Below the pieces are notes generated by a model. That model worked only from the letters and a program-made list of their open reading frames with translations, had not been told where the DNA came from and searched no databases. Source: Palsa-1447 sp964414785 (GTDB lineage Bacteria > Verrucomicrobiota > Verrucomicrobiia > Opitutales > Opitutaceae). From it: a DNA stretch of 64,000 nt. A program made the translations under genes and the position numbers. Below, piece after piece: positions 58,052 to 64,000 of this stretch (positions are counted from its first letter, which is position 1; each line of letters begins with the position of its first letter). Location of the stretch: positions 1 to 64,000 of the forward strand of contig CAYPXZ010000016.1 in NCBI GenBank assembly GCA_964414785.1. The letters run 5' to 3'.

Positions 58052-58573
58052 ATGCACATTGTGCGGACCCCGATGCAGCCCAAGCGCAGCCTCTCGCACC
58101 TAGGCGCCGACAACCGCCCCCAGATGGTGGACGTCGGGGGCAAGCGCGTCACCTCCCGCACCGCGACGGCGGCGGCCGTCGTCGTCCTCCCCGCGGCGCT
58201 CGCCCGGCTCCTGGAAGGCGGCGAGATCCGCACGGCGAAGGGCCCCATCTTCCAGCTGGCGACCGTGGCCGGCATCATGGGCGCGAAGCGCACCTCCGAG
58301 CTCATCCCCCTCTGCCACCCGATTCCGCTCGACGACTGCAAGATAGAGATCACCTCGCGCCGCCCGGCGGCCGACGGCTCGGTCGAGGTGGAGGTGCGCT
58401 GCCGCGCGAAGACCCGGGCCCGGACCGGCGTCGAGATGGAGGCGCTCACCGGCGCCAGCGTGGCGGCCCTCGCGCTCTACGACATGGGCAAGGCAGTGAC
58501 CCACGGGATCGTGGTCAGGGACCTGCGACTCCTCGAGAAGACCGGCGGCAAGAAGGACTACCGAGCCCCGTGA
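58052..58573 (+). CDS. moaC: Cyclic pyranopterin monophosphate synthase
   Basis: This 173-residue enzyme completes cPMP formation after MoaA. Signature regions are MVDVGGKRVTSRTATA near the start, GAKRTSELIPLCHPIPLDDC, and TGVEMEALTGASVAALALYD with DMGKAVT following. Length matches the family. An alternative ATG is at 58073. The stop overlaps the GTG start of moaD. Confidence 0.96.
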   Translation: MHIVRTPMQPKRSLSHLGADNRPQMVDVGGKRVTSRTATAAAVVVLPAALARLLEGGEIRTAKGPIFQLATVAGIMGAKRTSELIPLCHPIPLDDCKIEITSRRPAADGSVEVEVRCRAKTRARTGVEMEALTGASVAALALYDMGKAVTHGIVVRDLRLLEKTGGKKDYRAP

Positions 58574-58815
58574 AGAAGACGGTCCGCGTGAGCTATTTTG
58601 CGATCCTGCGCGAGCAGAGGGGCCTCGGCGCCGAGCAGGTCTCGACCGAGGCCTCGACCGCGGCGGAGCTCTACGAGGAGCTGCGGGGGCGCCACCGGTT
58701 CACGCTTCCCGCGGCGCGGGTGCGCGTCGCGATCAACGACGAGTTCGGACCCTGGTCCTCGGAGGTCCGGGAGGGCGACGCGCTCGCCTTCCTGCCGCCG
58801 GTCGCGGGGGGCTGA
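58570..58815 (+). CDS. moaD: Molybdopterin synthase sulfur carrier subunit
   Basis: This 81-residue ubiquitin-like protein ends in FLPPVAGG, the essential C-terminal GlyGly that carries the thiocarboxylate for dithiolene formation. VSYFAILREQRGL is the first strand-helix. The start is a GTG overlapping the moaC stop by four bases; moaE starts four bases after its stop. Confidence 0.93.
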   Translation: MKKTVRVSYFAILREQRGLGAEQVSTEASTAAELYEELRGRHRFTLPAARVRVAINDEFGPWSSEVREGDALAFLPPVAGG

Positions 58816-58819
58816 AGCC

Positions 58820-59263
58820 ATGACGTTCCGGCTCACCGACGCTCCGATCGACCCGGCGTCCCTCATCAAGGGGTTCGGCGATGCGCGCGCCGGGGCCTGC
58901 GTCACGTTCGAGGGGCGAGTCCGGGGCCAGAACGACGGGAAGGGCGTGAAAGCGCTCGACTACGAGGCCCATGCGACGCTGGCGCAGAAGGAGGGGGAGA
59001 GGATCCTTGCCGAGGCCCGGGAGAAGTTTGAGATCCTCGACGCCCTATGCGTGCACAGGACGGGAAGCCTCAGCCTCGGGGACATCGCCGTCTGGATCGC
59101 CGTCGTCGCCGCCCACCGGGGAGCCGCGTTCGAGGCCTGCCGCTTCATCATCGACGAGTCCAAGGCGCGCGTCCCGATCTGGAAGAAGGAGCACTACTCG
59201 GATGGATCCACGGAATGGATCAACTGCGCGACGAGGGGGCCGGAATCCTCCGGCCCGGGTTAA
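58820..59263 (+). CDS. moaE: Molybdopterin synthase catalytic subunit
   Basis: This 147-residue enzyme converts cPMP to molybdopterin with MoaD. CVTFEGRVRGQNDGKGVKAL, DYEAHATLAQKEGE, HRTGSLSLGDIAVWI and RVPIWKKEHYSDG are the conserved blocks, including the active-site Lys pair. Last recognisable gene of the moe/moa operon; no mogA/moaB is present in the window. Confidence 0.95.
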   Translation: MTFRLTDAPIDPASLIKGFGDARAGACVTFEGRVRGQNDGKGVKALDYEAHATLAQKEGERILAEAREKFEILDALCVHRTGSLSLGDIAVWIAVVAAHRGAAFEACRFIIDESKARVPIWKKEHYSDGSTEWINCATRGPESSGPG

Positions 59264-59275
59264 AGTGAGGTGAAA

Positions 59276-59335
59276 ATGGCGCCGGGAGCCCGTGTGGACG
59301 CTGTTTTGCTTCGGCTCGACAGCGTCCGGCGCCAT
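59276..59335 (+). promoter_or_regulatory. Nested inverted repeats able to form a long stem-loop
   Basis: ATGGCGCC (59276-59283) pairs with GGCGCCAT (59328-59335) and, nested inside, GGACGCTGT (59296-59304) pairs with ACAGCGTCC (59319-59327). The right arm is continuous; the left arm has a 12-base bulge. No T-run follows. It may be a terminator/processing structure at the end of the moa operon or the leader of the next gene. Confidence 0.5.
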
Positions 59336-59357
59336 TGTTACGAACAACGTCACTAAA

Positions 59358-59690
59358 ATGGGCACTCATTACATGATCTTCGCGGCGGCCACCACGACGC
59401 TCGATAAGCTGCAGAAAATCCCGAAGGAGTTCTGGCTGAAGGCGGGCGGCGCGGTCGCGGCCGTCATCATCGTATTCATCATCATCCAGAAGGTATTGAA
59501 GATAAATAAGTTCGTGCTCGGTGGCATCGTCTTCGTGGGAGGCGGGCTCATGTGGTTCAACTGGATCTACCACCGCACCGAGCCGAAGTTCCTGACGCCC
59601 CTCGTCGACAGGATCGCGCCCTTCTTCCCCTCGGCCGGCGCCTACGACGCGAAGCAGCAGACGAACCCGGGCGACGCGAAGAAGAAGTAG
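59358..59690 (+). CDS. Small membrane protein of unknown function
   Basis: This 110-residue protein has two adjacent hydrophobic segments (AGGAVAAVIIVFIIIQKVL and FVLGGIVFVGGGLMWFNWIY) and a polar Lys-rich C-terminus. No family recognised. In-frame starts also exist at 59292 and 59373; the first lies inside the stem-loop at 59276-59335, so 59358 is preferred. It is between moaE and the 6-phosphogluconate dehydrogenase gene. Confidence 0.65.
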   Translation: MGTHYMIFAAATTTLDKLQKIPKEFWLKAGGAVAAVIIVFIIIQKVLKINKFVLGGIVFVGGGLMWFNWIYHRTEPKFLTPLVDRIAPFFPSAGAYDAKQQTNPGDAKKK

Positions 59691-59745
59691 GCTCTTTTAG
59701 AAACTGCTTGGATTCGGGGCGCCAGTGGGGGAGATTTGTGGCCCT

Positions 59746-61248
59746 ATGGCTAAACCCCTTTCCGACATTGGTCTCGTTGGCCTAGCGGTCATGGGCCAGA
59801 ACCTGGCCCTCAACATCGCCGACCACGGGTTTCAGATCTCGGTCTTCAACCGCACGACGGAGAAGACCGACAAGTTCGTCGCCGAGAACCCAGGGACCCC
59901 CGGCGGCGTCATCGGGACAAAAACGATCGGGGAATTCGTGGCCTCGCTGTCGCTGCCCAGGAAGATCGTGATCCTCGTTCAGGCGGGGAAGGGCACGGAC
60001 GCGGTCATCGACAGCCTCGCCCCGCTTCTCGCCAAGGGGGACATCGTGATCGACGGCGGGAACTCGCTCTGGACGGACACCATCCGCCGCGAGAAGGCCT
60101 TCAGCGCAAGGGGACTCCGCTTCATCGGAAGCGGCGTCTCGGGCGGCGAGGAGGGCGCGCGCTTCGGCCCCTCGCTCATGCCCGGTGGCGAATTTGAGGC
60201 GTGGCTCGAGATCAAGCCGGTGTGGGAGGCCATCGCCGCCAAGGTGGACCCGAAGACGGGCAAGCCCCTCGCGGGCGCGGCTCCCGGCAAGCCGGTCGTG
60301 GGAGGCGTGCCCTGCACGACCTACATCGGCGCGAACGGCGCGGGGCACTACGTGAAGATGGTGCACAACGGGATCGAGTACGGCGACATGCAGATGATCT
60401 GCGAGGCCTACGCCCTGATGAAGGGGCTCCTCGGGCTAAAGCCCGCCGAGATGGGAGCCATCTTCACCGAGTGGAACACGGGGATCCTCGACAGCTTCCT
60501 GATCGAGATCACGGCCGACATCCTCAAGCAGAAGGACCCCGTCACAAGGAAGCCCTTCGTGGACGTCGTCCTCGACACCGCGGGCCAGAAGGGCACCGGA
60601 AAGTGGACGTCGACCAGCGCCCTCGACATGGGAGTGCCGGCCCCGACGATCGCCGAGGCGGTATTCGCACGCTGCATCTCCGCCATCAAGGACGAGCGCG
60701 TCGCGGCCTCGAAGATCCTAAAGGGACCTTCGAAGAAGTACCGCGGCTCGAAGAAGGCGCTCATTGCCGCGATCCACGACGCCCTCTATTGCTCGAAGAT
60801 CTGCAGCTACGCGCAGGGCTTCCAGCTCATGCGCACCGGCGCGCAGGAGTATGGCTGGAAGCTGAATTTCGGCGAGATCGCCAAGATATGGAGGGGCGGC
60901 TGCATCATCCGCGCCGCGTTCCTGCAGAAGATCACCGAGGCCTACGCCCGGAATCCCAACCTGGCGAACCTGCTCCTGGACCCCTACTTCAACAAGACGT
61001 TCAAGTCCGCGCAGGAGAACTGGCGGAAGGTTGTCGCCCTCGCCGCGGAATGCGGCGTGCCGGCGCCGACCTTCAGCACCTCGCTCGCCTACTACGACGG
61101 CTACCGGTCCGCGCGTCTGCCCGCGAACCTGCTCCAGGCGCAGCGCGACTTCTTCGGCGCACACACCTACGAGCGCGTGGACCAGCCTCGCGGGAAGTTC
61201 TTCCATCTCGATTGGCCCGATCCCAAGAGGCCGCAGGCGGCGGTCTGA
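59746..61248 (+). CDS. gndA: 6-phosphogluconate dehydrogenase (decarboxylating)
   Basis: This 500-residue enzyme oxidises 6-phosphogluconate to ribulose 5-phosphate in the pentose phosphate pathway. DIGLVGLAVMGQNLALNIAD is the NADP-binding start, VIDGGNSLWTDTIRR and FIGSGVSGGEEGARFGPSLM are conserved, and GAGHYVKMVHNGIEYGDMQM contains the catalytic Lys and the substrate loop. KGTGKWTSTSALDMGVPAP is the C-terminal domain signature. It has the longer form typical of tetramer-like/dimeric decarboxylating enzymes. Start ATG 59746. Confidence 0.96.
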   Translation: MAKPLSDIGLVGLAVMGQNLALNIADHGFQISVFNRTTEKTDKFVAENPGTPGGVIGTKTIGEFVASLSLPRKIVILVQAGKGTDAVIDSLAPLLAKGDIVIDGGNSLWTDTIRREKAFSARGLRFIGSGVSGGEEGARFGPSLMPGGEFEAWLEIKPVWEAIAAKVDPKTGKPLAGAAPGKPVVGGVPCTTYIGANGAGHYVKMVHNGIEYGDMQMICEAYALMKGLLGLKPAEMGAIFTEWNTGILDSFLIEITADILKQKDPVTRKPFVDVVLDTAGQKGTGKWTSTSALDMGVPAPTIAEAVFARCISAIKDERVAASKILKGPSKKYRGSKKALIAAIHDALYCSKICSYAQGFQLMRTGAQEYGWKLNFGEIAKIWRGGCIIRAAFLQKITEAYARNPNLANLLLDPYFNKTFKSAQENWRKVVALAAECGVPAPTFSTSLAYYDGYRSARLPANLLQAQRDFFGAHTYERVDQPRGKFFHLDWPDPKRPQAAV

Positions 61249-61269
61249 GGTCTGGGAACGTTTAGCCTA

Positions 61270-62853
61270 TCATTGCCCGATCCGGTAGTAGTCAAAGTCC
61301 ACACGGCCGCCGGCGGTCTTGGTAGAATAATAGAAGAGGGCGAAGCGATAACCCATGAAGTGCGGGATGGTGTAGGAAAGGCGCGAGGGACGACCGATGG
61401 GTGTCCAGGAGCGGCCGTCGAGGCTGTAGGAAAAGCGGGCGACTTCAGGCGCGGGCTGAAATTCGCATTCGACCTTGAGGTGAACGGTTTTGCCAGAGAG
61501 GGGAACGGCGGCGATTTCCTCGGGATCGTCGGAGTCGGCGCTTACCATGACGAGAGATCTGGTGCCGTCGCTCATCTTTACGCCAACGAAACCATAGCGT
61601 TTCTGAAAAGCGGCGAGGCCGGCCCAGTCACCGTCTTTCATGCCGCTCACGTCGATGCTGGTGGTGGCAGAGCTGCGAGGGCCAAAAGTGCGCTGGGTGA
61701 GGGTATTCGTGGCCTCGGGCAGAGTGGAAACGATCCGGCTGGTGACGAAACTCAGGTAGCCCGGGCGCTTGGTGAGCGACCAGTTACGAGGCTCGGGATT
61801 GTGATTCCATTGCCAGGCGAGGGGCAGGTCGGGGTCGCCGGGCCGGCGGTCGAATTCGTCGGAGGCGACGATGCCGGAGACGCCGGACACGCCCTGTCCG
61901 CCGGCGGGGATGTCGAGCGTCGTGGGCACCTTGCCGTTTTCGCCGAGCACGGGCCAGCCGTCCTTCCAAGTCACGGGCACGAGGTAGGGGATGCGACCGA
62001 CGGCGCCGTTGTCCTTGAAAAGATAGGCATACCATTTGCCTTCCGGGGTGTCGATGAGGCCGCCCTGGGCGATACCGCGATCATCGAGCGCGATGCGACC
62101 CTCGTAGGGACCGGTGATTGCGTCGGCGCGGTGGACGATGACCGTGCGCGCCCAGCGGCTCCCGGGCGAGGCGATGTTGAAGAGGTAGTAGCGTCCGTTG
62201 ATCTTGGAAAGCTGCGAGCCCTCGCCCTTGAGCCCGCCCTGGTCGGCACCGAAGACGGCGTTGACATTTTCGACGATGACCTGGTTCACGCCGCCGGGCT
62301 TGATTCCGGAGAGGTCGGGTTGCAGCTCGGTGAGCATAATACGACCCCCCCCGTAAACCATGTAAACGCGACCGTCGTCGTCGAAAAACAGGCTGTGGTC
62401 ACCCAGCGAGGGCGTGAAACTCGCCTCTTTCCACGGGCCGCGCTCCGGATCGCGCGTGGTGTAGATGTGGGTGCGTCCGGTGGTGGCGGAGAAGGTCGAG
62501 GCATAGAACACGCCGTCGTGGAAACGCAGGCTGCTGGCCCAGGAGCCGTGACCGTAGGCGTTTTTGCCGTTTTCGAGGCGGAGGGCTTCGTTGTCGGCGA
62601 GGGTTTCATAGGCGTAGGAGGCCATGCGCCAGTTGACCAGGTCCGCCGACTTCATGATCGGGAGACCCGGGCTCAGGTGCATCGTCGTGCTGCTCATGTA
62701 AAAGGTATTTCCTACACGGATAATGGCGATGTCCGGAACGTCGGCCCACATAAGAGGATTTCGGGCAGGATCCGCCTGCGTCGCCGGAAGTGGCTGAGAC
62801 GTGACGGAGGCGAGGACGAAGGCCACCGAGAAGGAAAAAATCGAGCGGTTCAT
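61270..62853 (-). CDS. Secreted GH43 beta-xylosidase/arabinofuranosidase-like enzyme
   Basis: This 527-residue protein has a signal peptide (SIFSFSVAFVLASVTSQPLPA). The five-bladed beta-propeller of GH43 starts at NPLMWADVPDIAIIRVGNTF (base Asp), with SPSLGDHSLFFDDDGRVYMV-type blade (transition-state Asp region) and GLKGEGSQLSKINGRYYLF (acid Glu). From about residue 330 a C-terminal beta-sandwich (GH43_C2-like) follows. It trims xylan or arabinoxylan side chains outside the cell. Codon use and GC content are clearly lower than in the genes to the left. It lies downstream of the GH51 gene on the same strand. Confidence 0.88.
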   Translation of the reverse strand: MNRSIFSFSVAFVLASVTSQPLPATQADPARNPLMWADVPDIAIIRVGNTFYMSSTTMHLSPGLPIMKSADLVNWRMASYAYETLADNEALRLENGKNAYGHGSWASSLRFHDGVFYASTFSATTGRTHIYTTRDPERGPWKEASFTPSLGDHSLFFDDDGRVYMVYGGGRIMLTELQPDLSGIKPGGVNQVIVENVNAVFGADQGGLKGEGSQLSKINGRYYLFNIASPGSRWARTVIVHRADAITGPYEGRIALDDRGIAQGGLIDTPEGKWYAYLFKDNGAVGRIPYLVPVTWKDGWPVLGENGKVPTTLDIPAGGQGVSGVSGIVASDEFDRRPGDPDLPLAWQWNHNPEPRNWSLTKRPGYLSFVTSRIVSTLPEATNTLTQRTFGPRSSATTSIDVSGMKDGDWAGLAAFQKRYGFVGVKMSDGTRSLVMVSADSDDPEEIAAVPLSGKTVHLKVECEFQPAPEVARFSYSLDGRSWTPIGRPSRLSYTIPHFMGYRFALFYYSTKTAGGRVDFDYYRIGQ

Positions 62854-62969
62854 GGGCGGGTGGGAGAGAAGGCGGAAGGCCGATTCAGGCCGTCAGAGGT
62901 AGCAGCAAGGGGGCCGGTGCGAATCTTCGGGCTGATCTTTACATGTTTTGTGCCAGCGGCGTTAACCGG

Positions 62970-64000
62970 CTACTTCTTGGCGGGAAACCGCAGCAATGTG
63001 ACGGAGTAAGGTGCAAACGTGCGGTCAAACACCGCCGCGGCATTCGTAAACGGCTCCTCCTTGGGCGCAACGTTCTCCGGCTGTGAGATTGAATTGATCG
63101 CTGAGGGAGGGCCCGTGATGACGATCGCCTTGCCGGCGCCGATCTCGCTCGCGCCCCGAAGGTGGATTTCGGTCTCCAGTGGGGTAGCTGCAGTATTGAC
63201 AAACTTCACGATCAATTCGCCGCTGGCGTTGACGTAAGACGCCGACGCGAATGCGGTGGCCGTCGGTTGGCGCGGCTCATCGTTTTCCGCCATGACCAGT
63301 TTGCCGTCGACATAACCGCGTGCGGCGTGGCCGTTCACTTCAAGTTTCAGATCGTACCACCGGCCTGTTTCAACTGAGAAGGGTGCGCCCTCTCCGTAGG
63401 GTTCACGACCACCGTTTTCGGACACCTCACAACGGGAAACCGTATTGCCCCAACCGCCAAGATTCCACCAGCGGTAGTTGTCGCCGTCAACCGCGTGCCA
63501 GAGCAGGATGAAGCCTTCGTCGCCGGCAAGCTTCCGCGCGCGCAGTGTGATGGTGTAATTCGTCCAGCCCAAATCGCCCGTGAGCGCCCAGGTCTGGGGA
63601 CCGTCGCCAAGTGGGCGCAAGATGCCGCCGCCAAGGGACCAGCCCCCCTGACAGAATTGCCATTGGCCGGCATCCTTGGTCAGGTTGTCTGTAGAGAGTT
63701 TTCGGCCGTCCGGATTGGTGACAACGAAGTCAGAATATTCGACCTGAGTCCCATATGAACCCACGCCAACCCGGCCGTGAGGATCTGGATCCCCGATCGC
63801 GGGGAGATGGGGAGCATCGAGTCTCACCGGCACAACGACATCCCCCTTGTTTTGCCCGAAAACGGCCAGCACGTGGTAGCTAGGAGAGCCGAAGACGTGG
63901 AGTGAGTCGTACCCGATCAGGTTCGTATTCCACTGCCAGCCTCGCGGGTGACCCTTCGCCTGGTCCTCGGCGTTCACATTTGCGAAAAGTGGGGCGTAAC
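62970..64000 (-). CDS. Alpha-L-arabinofuranosidase (GH51), C-terminal part; truncated by the window edge
   Basis: The frame is open to the window end and encodes 343 residues of a C-terminal region. YAPLFANVN (from 63998) followed by WNTNLIGYDSLHVFGSPSYH is the typical end of the GH51 catalytic barrel. Then comes an inserted laminin-G/concanavalin-like sugar-binding domain (WALTGDLGWTNYTITLRARK, YRWWNLGGWGN, YDLKLEVNGHAARGYVDGKL), and finally the C-terminal beta-domain (KFVNTAATPLETEIHL ending TLLRFPAKK). The catalytic Glu residues are off the window. It is likely co-transcribed with the GH43 gene, consistent with arabinoxylan breakdown. Confidence 0.85.
   Translation of the reverse strand, partial: YAPLFANVNAEDQAKGHPRGWQWNTNLIGYDSLHVFGSPSYHVLAVFGQNKGDVVVPVRLDAPHLPAIGDPDPHGRVGVGSYGTQVEYSDFVVTNPDGRKLSTDNLTKDAGQWQFCQGGWSLGGGILRPLGDGPQTWALTGDLGWTNYTITLRARKLAGDEGFILLWHAVDGDNYRWWNLGGWGNTVSRCEVSENGGREPYGEGAPFSVETGRWYDLKLEVNGHAARGYVDGKLVMAENDEPRQPTATAFASASYVNASGELIVKFVNTAATPLETEIHLRGASEIGAGKAIVITGPPSAINSISQPENVAPKEEPFTNAAAVFDRTFAPYSVTLLRFPAKK

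Noticed and set aside
1..64000. CRISPR arrays, prophage or complete insertion sequences
   Set aside because: No direct-repeat/spacer periodicity, integrase, transposase, capsid or terminal-repeat pairs were seen.

Overview
The window looks like a chromosomal segment of a GC-rich Gram-negative bacterium. The best fit is Verrucomicrobiota, Opitutales/Opitutaceae-like. This is inferred from the gene mix (olefin genes oleC/oleD, large TonB-dependent receptors, GH2/GH43/GH51 glycosidases, F-type ATPase, a bufferin operon) and from many starts without a clear Shine-Dalgarno sequence. No rRNA, tRNA, CRISPR array or intact insertion sequence was found.

Left part (1-24.6 kb). The window opens inside atpA and continues with atpG, atpD and atpC. 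A ferrous-iron operon follows (two FeoA proteins, FeoB, and a Cys-rich FeoB-associated peptide), preceded by a promoter that overlaps a 15-bp palindrome. Next come a histone-deacetylase-like hydrolase, a secreted metallo-beta-lactamase-fold protein, RNase D overlapping oleC, then oleD, and two RNA methyltransferases. A short lower-GC island (about 14.9-16.2 kb) holds a frameshifted DUF6036 nucleotidyltransferase and a small partner. Then, on the minus strand, come an acetylxylan-esterase-like protein, a GH2 beta-mannosidase and a membrane glycosyltransferase in one operon, then recA.

Middle (23-40 kb). This is a transport and catabolism locus. It has an amidase, a cytosine-deaminase-like amidohydrolase, an FAD oxidoreductase, one ABC ATPase and permease with an NMT1/THI5-like lipoprotein, two tandem paralogous TonB receptors, two further NMT1/THI5-like binding proteins, a cytochrome c and a 2-hydroxyacid dehydrogenase. 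Together they suggest uptake of a small heterocyclic (pyrimidine-like) nutrient through outer and inner membranes; the ligand is unknown.

Bufferin locus (40.5-43.2 kb). A Cys-rich precursor peptide (BufA2 type) is followed by a DUF692/MNIO maturase, its DUF2063 partner and a DoxX protein. This is a ribosomally made, post-translationally modified metal-binding peptide system. A near-perfect intrinsic terminator sits between the precursor gene and the maturase gene, ending four bases before the maturase start codon.

Right part (43-64 kb). It holds a GYF-domain membrane protein, a TolC-EmrB-EmrA tripartite efflux operon with a perfect 11-2-11 operator palindrome, an RsuA-type pseudouridine synthase, an undescribed protein with three copies of an ~80-residue module, DAHP synthase, a TPR-like protein, miaB, gmk, a molybdopterin cluster (moaA divergent from moeA-moaC-moaD-moaE), 6-phosphogluconate dehydrogenase, and two arabinoxylan-type glycosidases (GH43, partial GH51) in lower-GC DNA. 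Three of the eight convergent gene pairs share their stop codons on the same CTAG.
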